Position numbers and translations under genes: made by a program. Positions 23,022-35,737 of a stretch of DNA of 64,000 nt are shown one piece after another. The first letter of the stretch is position 1; each line of letters opens with the position of its first letter. Under the pieces are notes generated by a model that was given only the letters and a program-made list of their open reading frames with translations, was not told the DNA's origin and ran no database searches. The stretch is from Euryodendron excelsum (taxonomy: Eukaryota > Streptophyta > Magnoliopsida > Ericales > Pentaphylacaceae), in NCBI GenBank assembly GCA_033060915.1, contig CM065392.1, positions 21,269,501 through 21,333,500 of the forward strand, read 5' to 3'.

Positions 23022-23022
<1 letters not shown>

Positions 23023-23055
<33 letters not shown>
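23023..23055 (+). repeat. Run of 33 C
   Basis: A perfect cytosine homopolymer in the U5 region, where sister LTRs read only CCCC or CCCCTCC (for example near 11610). It is an expansion of a short C tract or an assembly artefact. Confidence 0.9.
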
Positions 23056-23058
<3 letters not shown>

Positions 23059-25005
23059 TTCCTTGCATGCTTTAAAACAAGGGACTCCTCGATTCATGTG
23101 TAAGATTAGGCTATTGAAAGTCACTGTGTCAAGAACTTTCTCTTAGTTTAACTGGAGACCACGTGGGTTCGGCCCCCTTAATTATGTGGTGAAGCCTTTA
23201 ACCTTATATGTTCATGACCCCAACTTGCATTGGGCTTATTATAGTCATGCATCTCTCCAAAACTTGTTTTCAAAATTTGCATCAAAACCATTTTCAAAAC
23301 TTGCATTAAAACTTTCTTATTCAAAACTTATTTTCAAAATCACAATCTAAGGTGGTTTTAGCCTTTCCATGGTTAGGGGTATGGTCCATATTTTCAAATC
23401 CTTGCTGTTTTCAAAACCACAATCCTAAAATGATTCTAGCCTTCTTATGGTTAGAATCGTTTTAGGAAAGTGATATGTATTTAGAGGCTTGCGAAAGTCC
23501 ATCCCTTTCCAAATTGCTTTTCAAACTTACTTTCCAAAATCTTTTTTAAAATCTTCTTCAAAATCTCTTTTCCAACATACTTTCTAAAAACACTCTCCAA
23601 TCTCCTTTCCAAAATTGCTTCCTAGAAACTCCCTTCAAAAAATCTATTTTCCAAAACTCCTTTTCAAACTCATTTTCAAAAAGCTCTCTTCAAACTTCAC
23701 TTTTTAGAAACACTTCCTAAGTTTCCTTCCTAACAACTCTTTTCAAAAATCTCTTTCCTAAAAACTCTTTCCAAAAATCCCTTTCCAAAAAAACTCTCTT
23801 TTCAAGCGTACTTTCTAAAAACTCATTTTTAAGATCTCTTTCCAAAAATATTTCTTTCCAAAAGTTCTACTTTTCAAAATCTCTTTTCTTGGGGTCTAAG
23901 TTAAACCCTAGAGCCATGGTTAAGAAACCCTAATTGTTTATTAAAAAATATAATTTCCATTTTCCTATTTTGGGCTCAAACTTTAGGTTTTCAAATCCTA
24001 TTTTTTACATCAAAATCATATATTTCCAAATCTTATTTTCTACCCTAAAATCTAGGATTTCTAAAACTTCCCCTTATCTTCCCATTTAGGAAACTAGATC
24101 CAATCCTTCGTTTTTTAAAACAAAATCAAATCATCTCTTTTTTGAAACAAAATTCAATCGTTTGTTTTAGGAAATCAGAATCTAAATATTTCTTGATCCA
24201 AATCCTTCCTAATCTCATACTTTTCCTAAACCTTTGAGTTTCCAAAACTTAAACTTTCAAATATTTCCTAATCTAAATCTTCCCTAATTCCAACCTTTCC
24301 TAAATTCCATACCTTTCCAAATCTTAACTTTCTAAAGTCTAAAATTTTCAATCTTTCTTAAACTCAAACCTTTCTTAATTTTAACTATTTCTAAAACTCA
24401 AATTTTGAATCTTTATAAAATTCTAAACTTTCTAAATTTCAAATCTTTCTAAATCCGAAACTTTCTAAATTCAAAACTTTCTTAAGTCAAACTATCTAAA
24501 TTCAAAACTTTCTTAAGTCAAAACTTTCTAAATTCGAAACTTTCTTTAGTTAAAACTTTCTAAATTCTAAACTTTCCAAATTTCAAATCTTTCTTAAATC
24601 AAACTTTTTCTAATTCAAATGTTTCCAAAAATCAACTCTTTCTTAAAAAGAAGCTTTCCTATTTCAAACATTCCAATTTCAAAACTTTCCTAATTTTAAA
24701 CTTTCCTATTTTGAAACTTTCCTAATTCGAACCTTTCCTAAATCCAATCTTTCTTAAATTTCAACTTCCCTAATCTTCCAAGTCTAACATTCGAGTCAAA
24801 TCTTTTTTAAAACCCTTCCAAGTCAAGTCCAATATTTCTTGAAGCTCAAGTCTTTCCTAAGTTCCATCTTTCCTAAGTCTAGGTTTTCTAAAACCAAGCT
24901 TTTCAAATCTTCCAATCAAAGTTCAAATTTCCTAATCTTCCAATCCAAATTCCAACTCCAACTCTTTTTCAAGTCAAATCTTCTATTTTCAATTGGACTC
25001 TTGTC

Positions 25006-27287
25006 TGTCGTGCCCCGATTTTTGGGGTGTCCAAGGTCCTTTCGGCTCGGAGACCCTAAAGCATGGAACTCTGTCACTAGAACTGTTTCTCCTAAAAGGG
25101 TAAGTGCGACTAGGTTTGAAAATTGATTTGACTAAGGGCTTTTTAGAAAAATAGGAGTCGCCGCCTAACTTGATAAAGGTGAGTTAAGGCACCTAAAACT
25201 AAGCGTTAATCCGAAGATTAAACTTAGAGTTTTTGAAAAAGGTTTTTGAAAACTCCCTCAAGAAAGGGTTTTTTGGAAAATAGGTTGATTGGCAACCTTT
25301 TGAAATGTTTAAGCCCTTTTTGAAAATAACTCCATTTTGGTCTTTCGAAAACAGAAATCTGAGGTTCGGGGGTTGGTTACGTGTAAGGAATATATACTAA
25401 GATCATCACCCTACCCCGCCCTTTCGGTACCTACATGTCTAATCACCCTTTTGTTCACTCACTAGAATAATCGGTTACCATTGTCCACTTTATATTTACT
25501 TTAGAATTTTTAAAAACGGGATTTAGTCATCACTTTTCGGATGGATGATGCATGATGCAAGTTTTTGGAAAACATTTGAAAATAATGGGGGTTTTGAAAG
25601 AGTTTGGAATAGAAACTTTGGATTGATTGGAATTTTTGAAGAAAGGATTGGGGTTAAAATAGAAGTTATGACCGCACCATTTTAGGTTGCCTACGTATCT
25701 CATTTGGCGAGAATAGGGTCATTCGTAGTTCGGGCAAGAGCCCGATGGAAAATAGGCGCATTAGGGCCTTTGGAAGGTTTGAAGACACTTTAGGGTCTTT
25801 GGAAAAGTTTAAGACACTTTGAGGTCTTTGAAAAAGTTTAAGACACTTTGAGGTCTTTGGAGAAGTTTAAGACACTTTGAGGTCTTGGAATTTTTGACTT
25901 GAAATTGAATGGTGGGATGTTCTGAAAATGTTTTTGGATTAACATGAGAGAGTTTTGGAAAATGTTTTTGAATAACTCAAGAGAGTTTGAGAGTGTTTTT
26001 GAAGTCTTGTATTGAAAACCTTAGAGGTATGAATTTGGAATGTTTTGATGAATTTGTTTTTGAAAGTGGTTTTTGGGAATGGCCAAGAGTTTGGAATCCT
26101 AATATGGACATCCTTAGAGGTTGTCCTTGATTTATCACTTCTCCTTGGAATCCCTAACCATGCGAGGGCTAGGAACATCTTAGGTTTGTGACTCTTTAAA
26201 AACATTTTGGAAAGGTCTTAAAGAGGAAATGTAAGAACACGTGAAGAGTTTATAGAGTTGTTTTTTTTTTAAATCAAGAGAGTAGGAGGTTTTGGAAAAA
26301 TAAGCTATGAGAATGATTGACAATTGAATGATCATTTTAGAAAAAGGCTCAAGAGTTGGAACCTTAAAGTGTATTAACCTAGGTTGGGTTAGCTTAGGGT
26401 TAGGGGTAACCTAGAGTTAACTAACTTGGATTAGTTCAACCTAGGGTTAAGATAACCTATGGTTAACTAACTCGGGTTAGGCTAACCTAAGGTTAAGATG
26501 ACTTAGAGTTGACTAACTAGGGTAGGGTTAACCTAAGGTAAGTTGAACTAGGGTCAAGTTAACCTAGGGTTGGACAACTAGGGTCAAGTTAACCTAGGGT
26601 TGGTCAACTAGGGTCAATGTTAACCTAGGGTTGGACAACTAGGGTCAAGTTAACCTAGGGTTGGTCAACTAGGGTCAATGTTAACCTAGGGTTGGATAAC
26701 TAGGGTCAAGTTAACCTAGGGTTGGTCAACTAGGGTTAAGTTAACCTAGGGTTGGATTGAAAGATGATTTTGAAAGTTGGTTTAACGCATTCTTGGAAAG
26801 AGTTTTTGAAAAACAAAACATGTTATGTAATGGACTTTGGTTGGCAATCTTTTTAAAGAACATTTCCATGAAAATTTTGACTCTAGCTAAGAGTATGGTT
26901 TATATGGTTGGTGTTTGGAAACCATTCCAAGGAAAGTTTCCTTATGGCCATTATAACCTTTATCTTGACGAGAGTGGGGGTTTTAAAAATCAACATAAGG
27001 ATGACAATTTTTGGAAAACCATTCTTGATGCAAAAATGGAGAGAATGCATTTTTGAAAATCATCTTTTGAGAAGAATTTTGAAAACCACTTTTCAAGGAG
27101 ACCATTCCATCAAGAAAGGGGTCATACGGCCAAACAAAAGGGAGACCACTCAAGAGAGGGTTCCATGGGGCTATTCCAACCACTAAACTTGATGGAATAA
27201 GAACCATAGAAATCAAATAGTTTGAACATCACTCTTAAGCAAGCATAAAGAAAAAAGGGGACCATTCTAACAATTTAGGGCTCCTAT
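25006..27287 (-). mobile_element. B-type solo LTR, left part
   Basis: It starts TGTCGTGCCCCGATTTTT. Together with 32205-34866 it forms a 4.94-kb minus-strand solo LTR ending GGGGTGCTTACA. It is flanked by perfect 5-bp target duplications TTGTC (25001-25005 and 34867-34871). No primer site or polypurine tract adjoins. It is split at 27288 by another LTR. It contains the ordered GGTTAACCTAGGG array. A 99-codon open frame at 26757-27056 has no recognisable domain and no counterpart in the sister LTR. Confidence 0.92.
26547..26757. repeat. Seven tandem 30/31-bp units
   Basis: The unit AACTAGGGTCAAGTTAACC plus TAGGGTTGGAC repeats. Units alternate between a 30-bp form (GTCAAGTT, GGTTGGTC) and a 31-bp form (GTCAATGTT, GGTTGGAC), giving a partial 61-bp higher-order period. 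Flanking sequence at 26373-26546 holds degraded copies. Confidence 0.8.
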
Positions 27288-30200
27288 TGTCGCGCCTAGA
27301 TTTTTTGCACTCGAGGAATACTCACCCAAGCGGAAAAAATGTTGTACTCTCTCGTTAGAACTCACCCTCCTAGAAGAATGAGTGTGACTAGGCTTGAATT
27401 GAAAACAGGTTTGAAATAAAGGGCTTTTGAAAAGAAAAAAAAAAAACAATTCGGAGTCGCCACCTAACTTGATTAAGGTGAGTTATGTCACCTAAAAACT
27501 AAGAATAATCCAAAGACTACACTTAGGGTTTTTGAAAAACGATTTTGGAAAACATCCTCAAGAGAAGGTTTTTTTAGGAAAACGGGTTGTTTGGCGACCT
27601 TTGGAAAACATTTAGCCCTTTTTAGAAAAATAACTCCTTTTGGTCTTTGAAATCAGTGATCCAGGTTCGGAGGTTGGTTACGTGTAGGGAAGACGCACTG
27701 AGCTATCACCCTACCCCGCCCTTTCGGTACCTACATGTCAATCTACCCTAGATTCATCTATGAGAGTCTTCAATTAACTATAGTTCAATCCTATCCATTT
27801 TGAAAAACAATGCTTGAAAACTAACATGATGCATGGTATGCAAGTGCAATAGAAAAGAATTGAAAAATAAATTTAAAAAGAGATTGATTTGATTTGAAAA
27901 TAGATTTGAAGAGATGGAATTGAAATTGGAAAGTTTGAAAATTTGGAAATAGAAATTTGAAATTGAAAGTTTGAAAGTAGATTGGAATTTGAGATTTGAA
28001 AAGATTTTGAAAACCACACCCATGAGGGTGGAATTGAAAGTTTGAAAAATGTTGTGACCGCACCTATAAAGGTTGCCTACGTATCCCTTTGGGGGAATCA
28101 GGTCAGTCGTAGTTCAAACCGGAGTCCGATTGAAAATAGAAGGTTTGATTTGAAAAGAGATTGAATTGAAAATTGAATTTGACTTGAAATTAGAAGAGGA
28201 GATTGGAAATTGAAATTTTGGAAAAGATTGGACTTGGATTTGAAAAGATAGATTTGGACTTGTTTTGGAAAAGAGAAGGTTTGAGAAAACCTAGACTTGG
28301 GAAAGAGAAGAGACCTAGGAAAGATTTGACTTGACTTGGAAGATTTGGAAGGATTGGATTTTAGGAGATGTTCGAATTAGGAAAGGTCCGATTTAGGAAA
28401 GTGTCATCTTTGAAAAGTTTTTGAATTAGGAAAGTTTTAGGTTTAGGAAAGTTTTGAATTTAATAAAGTTTTGAAATTGGAAAGTTTTGAATTTAGAAAG
28501 TTTTGAAATAGGGAAGTTTTGATAGTAGGAAAGTTTCGTTTTAGGAAAGGTTTGAAAAAGGAAAGTTTTCAATTTAGGAAATGTTTGAATTAAGTAAGTT
28601 TCAACTTAAGAAAGTCTTAAATTAAGAGAGTTTTGAGTTTAGAAAAGTCTTAGATTTGGAAAGATTTGAAGTTTAAGAGAGTTTAGAATTTAGAAAGTTT
28701 TTAGGTTTAGAAAGATTTAACTTAAGAAAGTTTCAAATTTAGAAAGTTTTGAATTTGGAAAGATTTGAAATTAAGAAAGTTTAAGATTTAGAAAGTTTTA
28801 GAGTTTTAAAAAATCTTGAGATTAGGAAAGGTTTGAGTTTAAGAAAGATTTGAAAGCTTGGATTTGAAAAAGATTTTGAAAAGGGGTAGAATTAGGAAAG
28901 GGTTGAATTTGGAAAGATTTGAAAGTTGAGTTTTAAAGCTTAGAAAAGATTTTTGTGTTCAAGTTTTTGGAAACTTAAGATTTAGGAACGTGAAGGATTA
29001 GGAATGATTTGAATTAGGAAAGAGTTGGATTTTAAAATTTAAGGAAAGATTTAAAGTTTAAACTTAGGAAACTTATGGTTTAGGAAGAAATTGAATTGAG
29101 AAAGGTTTGGATTAGGAAGGGATTAGATTTGGTTTCTAAATGGGAAGGTTTGATTTTGTTTCCAAAAACGGAGGATTGGATTTGGTTTCCTAAAGGGAAG
29201 ATAGGATTTGGCAAGGATTTGGAAAGGGAGATTCTAGAAACCCTAGTTTTGGAAGTGTGGAATTTTAACGTAAAAAAGAGGTTTTGGAAACATGTATAGT
29301 TTGGATATGAAAACAAGAGGTTTTGAAAACCTAAGTTTGGGGCAAAGTTTGAAAACCATGTTTTTGAAAAGAAAATTAGGGTTTCCTAATTGTGGGTTCT
29401 AGGGCTTGACTTGAGTTCTAAGGAAAGAGTTTTTAGAAAATGCGTTTTTGGAAACGAAGGTTTTCTAGAAGGGGAATCCTAAGGAGGAGTTTTTGGAAAG
29501 TGTGTTTTTGAAAATGTAGATTTTAGAAGGAAAATCCTAGAGCAGAATTTCTAAAAGGAAAGATTTTGGAAAGAGAGTTTTTTAGAAAGGTTTTCGGAGA
29601 GAGTTTTTTAGGAAGGTGAATCTAGGGAGTGTTTTCAGAAAGCGAATTTTGAGGAGAGGATTTTGGAAAGGAGTTGAAAAAGGGAGTTTTGAAAAATAGA
29701 TTTTAGGAGGGAGTTTTTAAAAACAATTTTGAAGAGGAAAGTTTTAGAAAAGTATGTTGAAAAAAGAGATTCTTAGGAAGGGATTTTTGAAGAGCGAGTT
29801 TTTTGGAAAGCATGAAAACGTCTCACTTTCCTAAAGTGATTCTAGCCAAAAAAGGGCTAGAACCACTTTAAGAAAGTGGTTTTGGAAAACCATAAGATTT
29901 AAAAATATAGACCAAAAAGGTCACTTTTAATGTAACACTTTCCTAAAGCAACCCTAGCCATGAAAAGGCTAGAATCACCCCAGAATTGTGGTTTTGAAAA
30001 CATATTTTTGAAAAAGAGATTTTGATGCAATTTTGAAAACAAGTTTGAAAACGTTTTTAAAAACAACTTTGAAAACGGTTTTTGGAAGATGCAAGACTAT
30101 GATATACACAATACAATTTGGGGTCGTGAACATATAAGGTTAAGACTTCACCACATAATCAAGGGGGCCGGACCCACGTGATCTTTGGTTAGACTAGAAG

Positions 30201-30697
30201 AAAGCCCCCGACACGGTGACTCTCCAATAGCCCAATCCTACACATGGACCGGGAATCCCCTTGTTTCAAGCATGCAAAGAAAGGGGGGGAAAGAGATGGG
30301 GGATTAAAATAGAGAAAACCCAAGTGGGTTGGAGAGAGAAGAGAGAGGGGGGAAGTACAGAAAATTAAAGAGAAAGCCTACCGTATGTCTTCTTTATTTT
30401 GCGCGCCGCGCTGTCTTCGGTCTTCGGTCTTTGTCTTGATTTTCACCTTCAGTCTTCAAGGGTTGTCTTCAAGCTTTGGATTACAGCTCTTCAAGTCTTC
30501 AAAGGATGGTTGAAGGCTAGTGTATGAGTGTATGGGGGAGTGTATGAGTGTATAGGAGGCTAGGGTTTGTGTATAGTGGCTAGGGTTTGGGAGAACCTAG
30601 GGAGGCTAGGGTTTTGGAGGTGCTTGAGCTCTGTATATTGAAATATAGGATTTTTAGGTTAAATTTGCAGACCCCTTTCACGTTGAATGAGGCTCTG

Positions 30698-30705
30698 TAT
30701 TTATA
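30698..30705 (-). promoter_or_regulatory. LTR TATA box (minus strand)
   Basis: On the minus strand it reads TATAAATACAGAGCC, identical to the A-type consensus. The two dyads lie about 55 and 93 bp upstream. Confidence 0.7.
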
Positions 30706-30759
30706 GAGGGAGGACAAACCTGGCGCTTGTTATAGTGGCGCTAGGGCAAACTTTACACT

Positions 30760-30818
30760 GGCGCCACTAGGAGTGGCGCCAGGCCATTTTCTGGCTTGGC
30801 GCCACTACTAGTGGCGCT
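30760..30818 (-). promoter_or_regulatory. Paired GGCGCCACT/AGTGGCGCC dyads upstream of the TATA box
   Basis: The first dyad (30760-30780) has perfect 9-base arms GGCGCCACT and AGTGGCGCC with a 3-base spacer. The second (30798-30818) has one mismatch in the last arm base. They are separated by AGGCCATTTTCTGGCTT. The same pair recurs in every A-type LTR here, with differing decay, and once outside an LTR at 42689-42747. Confidence 0.6.
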
Positions 30819-32204
30819 AGCCAATTAGGAAAGGTTTAAGTTCGGCAAGCAACGTATCTTTGACTAGATTTGGGCGCCTGTACTAGTGACTAACATGCAA
30901 CTTTTAGCCTGGCTTCACTAGGAGCGACTCCGGAAAGTCCAGGAATGATTTGAAGGAGCCGGGAATGACATGGAAGGCCGGAAAGGAGCAGGAACACTTA
31001 AAATAGTGTCCTGGAGGTATTTGACTTGAAAAGTGAGGATAAGATGTGTCGGAAAGTTTGACCGGGCCCTTAGGGGCAAAATGGTCAATCGGACTAGGAA
31101 GCTGCCGGGGCGAACTCGGATTGTCCCGGGAAAAGACTTGGGATCTGGAAACATTATTTAGAATGTTCACAGAGGTTGCCGGTTTGATTCCCAGAGCCGG
31201 CGTGGTCGGAAAAGGAGACCGGCCCACTAGGGGCAAAACGGTCATTTTATACCGGGTTTGCCGGAACTGACTCGGAATTGTCCGGAAAGGTAAGGGGAGG
31301 CTGAGAACACTATAAAAAGTATTCTCGGGTCATTATAGATTTGATACCCAGAGCCGGTGTGGTCGAAGAAGGAGACCGGCCTTCCAGGGGTAAAATGGTC
31401 ATTGTGTACCGGGTTGGCCGGAACTGACTCGGAATGATCCGGAAAGGTAAAAGAAGATTGAGAATACTATAAAAAGTAGTCTCAGGAGGTTACCGGTTTG
31501 ATACCCAGAGCCAGTGTGGTTCCCGGGGCATTCGGATGCTTGGGGGCAAAATGGTCATCTTGACCGGAAAGTCTCGGAAAAGGTCCTAAGGGCAGTTTGG
31601 TCATTTTTCACCGAAGTGAGCTAACAGACACGGGTGTTGACCTGGGTTTTGAGTGTTTCCGCCACTCTAACGGCGGTTGTTGTGACATAGGGATTTGTTG
31701 CCAATTCCCTATATCGACCTATTTTTGAGTATTTCCGCTACTCCAACGGTTTTGTGAGTATTTCCATTACTCTAACGGTTTTGTGTGTATTTCCGCTACT
31801 CTAACGGTTTTGTGAGTATTTTTGCTACTCGGACCGTCTCGAGGAATAAACTGTCTTGAGAGTGGGATTGGAAAGGGGTCTTACCGTCTCCGAGGAGACG
31901 TCCCTGGATTGTGAGTGTTTTCGCCACTCTAACGGTTTTGTGAGTAGTTTTGCTACTCGGACCGTCTCGAGGAATAAACTATCTCGAGAGTAGGATTGGA
32001 ATTGGAATAAGAAAGAACAATGCCCCTAAGGGCATTTTGGTGATTTTGCCTCTATTTGGGCCTGACAGGCCCGCGAAGCGGTGGAAAGACGAAATTTGGA
32101 CCTAGAGAATTGGTTTCAATAGGAATATGCCCACAATGACTTGAAAACAAGTCTAGACGGAGTGTAGACTGCCGAGCGGTCAAAAATGGGGTGCTTACAC
32201 CTAT

Positions 32205-34866
32205 GGCCATTATAAAGGGAGACCACTCAAAAGAGGGTTCCATGGGGCCATTTTAGCCACTAACTTTGAGAGAATGGAAACCTTGAAAACTAGGGAGTTT
32301 GAAAGCAACTTTTGTGCAAGTTGAAATGCAATGATGCAAAAGTGTGAATTAGGGGGTAGTGAGGGATTTTCTAAGGTATGACTCCTAAGGTCTCATCCTA
32401 AACTTCAAGGGGGCCAACTCTTAAAACAATTTTTGAAAGAAATGTAGAGTTTGGAAATGGCATAAAATTAAGAGCAATACAAGCATTGTGGAGCATGACA
32501 ATAAGCATAAAATGAAGCCAAGCACACAAGACATGATCAAGATAGCAATATGCAAGGGGTCATGATTCACATACAAGGCCTTTAGGCTACATCACATAAA
32601 CAAAGGGCTCCTAGGCCATACCATCTTAAAGTAGGCTAGTGAGAGGTCCCCCCTACACGGTGGCTCTCACTTGCTTTTCTCTAGGCATGATCTAAGAGCC
32701 CTCTTGGCTCATGCATGCAAGAAAGGGGGGTTGAAGATGGGGATTAAAATAGAGAATAGCCTAAGTAGGCTAGGAGGGAGAAGAGAAGAGTGGGGAAGAG
32801 CTCAAATGTAAAAAGGATACCACCTTTTGCCTTCAACACAGTTGTAGTCTTCAATGGATGTCTTGATTGGAGCTTGAGTGACTTCAAGAAGGCTTGAGAG
32901 GCTATAATGGAGTGTATAAGTGTGTATGAGGCCTTGTATGTGGAGTGTATAGGCTTAGGAGGGGTAGAATCTAGCCAAAGTGTTGGGGGGGAGGAATATA
33001 TGGAGGGATTCGAATTTCTGGAGTGATTTCAGCAGAACTTCGTATCAATTTCAGACCTGGAATATACAAAGGGGGAGGCCTCTATTTATAGGTAATCTGG
33101 AACAGGCCTTGCGCATGTAGGACTTGCACAGGTACTGTTCCATTGCCAGAATAACACGTGGCACCCTATGTACTATTTAAATCTTGACCGTTGATCGAAA
33201 GTCGGTCAATCTGATCAAAATTTGAGCTCATGTAGCATATGCTCCATCCCTGGGAAGGTTCGTCCAAACTTTGCCTCGATAATTGAGTCAATCAGGGAGG
33301 TTTCGGGAGAATCGGTCGCACTCAGGATGTTCTCCTAATGCTTCCGATGAACTTTCATGTTTTTGAAAAGTTTAAATTATGTTTGGAGGTGAGCGATATC
33401 GTCTTGGGAAGTGTGCCAAAAAGGTCACTTTTGTAGAGCGTCTGTGATATGCTCCGGGGGTGTTTGAAAGTAGTTGTATTCGTTTCATGTGATCGAGGCC
33501 TTCGAGAAGCAATCTATTCGATCGGACCGTACCGATGGAAAGTACTTTGGAAATACTTTCTGGAATTCCAAAATTTACGCATTTCTCAAGTCGTTTGATG
33601 GTGCGTTTTGATTAGGGAATCGGAGAAAAAGTCAACCTTGGCGGAGCATCTGCGAGATGCTCTAGGGGTTGCTGAAAGTTATAGTTTTCGCACCGCACGA
33701 TGGAGGGCTCTAGGAAGTGATCTATTCGATTGAACCATATCGATGGAAAGATCTATGGACGAGCTTTCGAGAATTCCCTGATTTACGCATTTCTCAAGTC
33801 GGTTGACGGTGCGTTATAACTAGGGAATCGGGAGAAAAGACAATTTAGGCGGAGTGTCTGTGAGACGCTCTAGGGAACTTTTATCGCGTCATGTGAGCTT
33901 AGTGTCGTAGGGTGTTCTTTGGGTTAGATGAGGGTGTTTAGTGAAACCCTCCGCTTGAAATCCCAAGGGCGGTGCTATTTCGGGGTATTTTTGGGCTTCT
34001 AGGGGCAAAATGGTTATTTTGACCGGAGTTGGTTGGAAATAGTCAAGAATGGTTTGGCATGTTGTGTTAAGTGTGTAGGGCTGTTCCGGGATGGTTTTGA
34101 GAGAGTCTTTTACAGTTCAGTAGGGTTTATGCTGCACCAAGGCGCTCGGGGGTAAAAGGTTATTTTGACCGCAGTGGGCCGGAATAGAACCGGATTTGGA
34201 CCAAATGGCGTTTGGGGGACACCTAATGGTTTAGTAGCATTTTGGAAGGATGGAATTATCGCTTTGAGGGATTTTGAACTTTCCCAAAATGTGCCTGGAG
34301 GCCCAAGGGGCAGGTTTGGCCATTTTTTATCGAGTCGGGCTAGCAAGTGCCGATGTTGGCCTAGGTGTTGGTTCCCGAGACCTCCCGGTCTTGGAAAACT
34401 ACCTGTGTGGTGTTGGTTTCTAAGAACGCCTGGTCTTAGAGAGCTACCTGTAGGGTGGTGTTGGTTCCTAAGAATGCCTGGTCCTAGAAAGCTACCTAGA
34501 AGGGTGGTGTTGGTCCCTAAGAACGCCCGGTCTCGGAGAACTACTGAATGATGGACATTCTACGTTGGCGGGCTAACAGGCGCCAGAAGTGAACTGTCTA
34601 GAATTTTTGATAAGGTGTTGGTCCTTGAGATCGCCCGATCCCGGGAAGCTACCTAGATGGCGTTGGTTTTCGAGACCGCTTGGTCCGAAAAGCTGCCTGG
34701 AATGATGGTGCTTACGGCTCCAGCGGGTCCTTGTGGACCCGAGAAGCGACTAGTTGATTGGATTGGAGATTGAAAGGCTCGTCTTGAGCCTACTTGTGTT
34801 GTGATGTCGGAAACCGGTCCCGGTCGGGCCGGAGATTACCGAGCAGGTAAAAATGGGGTGCTTACA
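32205..34866 (-). mobile_element. B-type solo LTR, right part (U3)
   Basis: This is the continuation of 25006-27287. It holds the minus-strand TATA box at 33083-33090, dyads at about 33114, 33235, 33437, 33649-33671 and 33851, and 48-49-bp repeats near 34400-34560. It ends GGGGTGCTTACA before the target duplication TTGTC. An open frame at 34165-34551 is rich in Arg and Pro because of the repeats and is not credible as a gene. Confidence 0.9.
33083..33090 (-). promoter_or_regulatory. B-type LTR TATA box (minus strand)
   Basis: TATTTATA on plus reads TATAAATA on minus and is followed by GAGGCCTCCCCC. It matches the box at 19498-19505 in the other B-type LTR. Confidence 0.6.
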
Positions 34867-35737
34867 TTGTCCGAACTACGACTGACCTGATTCCTCAAAA
34901 GGGATATGTAGGCAACCCTTATGGGTGCTGTCATAACTTTTTTCAAATCTTCAATTCCATAATCTTTCTTAAGTTTCCAATTCCATAACTATTTTTAAAC
35001 TTCCGATTTTATAATCTCTTTTTAAATTTCTAATTCTAAAAATCTATTTTCAAATCCCTATTTTCAATTTCTAAAACTCTTCTTTCAAAACTCAACTCTT
35101 CTTTTCAAATCCAATTTCAAATCAAGTCTTTTCAAATCACAAATTTCTTTTCCAAGTCCATTTTTAAAGTTAAACTCTTTTCTTGCACTTACATATCATG
35201 CATAATTCTTTTAAACATTATTTTTAAAGTGGATAGTTTTGGACATTTATTAATCGAAGACTCTAATGAGTGAACCTAGGGTGAATAGACATATAGGTGC
35301 CGCAAGAATGGGGTAGGGTGATGGCTTAGTACGTCTTCCCTACACGTAACCAACCTTCAAACCTAGATCACTGTTTTCGAAAGACCAAATGGAGTTATTT
35401 TTAAAAAAAAAATGGCTTAAATATTTTTTAAAGGTTGCTAAACAACCTATTTTCCTAAAAACCCTCTCTTAAGGAAGTATTTTCAAAATCGTTTTCAAAA
35501 ACCCTAAGTGCAGTCTTCGAATTATGCTTAATTTGGTGACCTAACTTACCTTAATCAAGTTAGGTGGCGACTCCAAATGTTTTCCAAAAGCCCTTTATTC
35601 AAATCAATTTTCAAATCAATTTTCAAATCAAACCTAGTCACACTCATTCTTCTAGGAGGATGTTTTCTAACGAGAGAGTATAGTATTTTTCCCGCTTGTG
35701 CGTGTATTCCTTGAGTGCAAAAAATTTGTGCGCGACC
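34867..35737 (+). mobile_element. A-type LTR, right part (end of U5)
   Basis: This is the continuation of 22001-25005, starting with the second TTGTC copy. It shows the usual end: TTAGGTGGCGACTCC (about 35566), CACACTCATTCTTCTAGGAGG and a terminal GTGCGCGACC in place of GCGCGACA. No primer site follows, so the LTR is solo. The next base pairs are internal sequence of a different, minus-strand element. Confidence 0.85.

Larger units (their letters stand above)
22001..25005 (+). mobile_element. A-type LTR, left part (U3 start missing)
   Basis: From GACCTCCCGAGGATGCTTTTG it follows the other plus-strand A-type LTRs (compare 1740 onward), but roughly the first kilobase of U3 is lost. A TATA box lies at 22628. 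A 33-C run lies at 23023-23055. At 25005 it is cut inside TTCAATTGGACTCTTGTC; it resumes at 34867 with TTGTCCGAACTACGACTG, exactly as an uncut LTR reads. Confidence 0.85.
27288..32199 (-). mobile_element. Solo LTR, A subfamily (4912 bp), perfect target duplication
   Basis: It starts TGTCGCGCCTAGATTTTTTG and ends GGGGTGCTTACA. It is flanked by CCTAT (27283-27287 and 32200-32204), a perfect 5-bp duplication, and the interrupted B-type LTR continues on both sides. Minus-strand features are the relic motif at 27453-27462 (GGAGTCGCCA on plus), a purine-rich U5 with AGGAAAGTTTTGAA units (28380-28900), and a TATA box at 30698-30705. Two dyads lie at 30760-30780 and 30798-30818, with ACTCTAACGG repeats in U3 (31670-31990). 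It lies at the top of this nest and is therefore the youngest insertion here. Confidence 0.94.

Noticed and set aside
26757..27056. 99-codon plus-strand frame in the B-type LTR
   Set aside because: The sister LTR has no open frame at the equivalent place, and no domain is recognisable.
34165..34551. 128-codon Arg/Pro-rich plus-strand frame
   Set aside because: It sits in B-type LTR U3 and spans 48-49-bp repeats. The matching region at 36909-37912 does not keep the frame.
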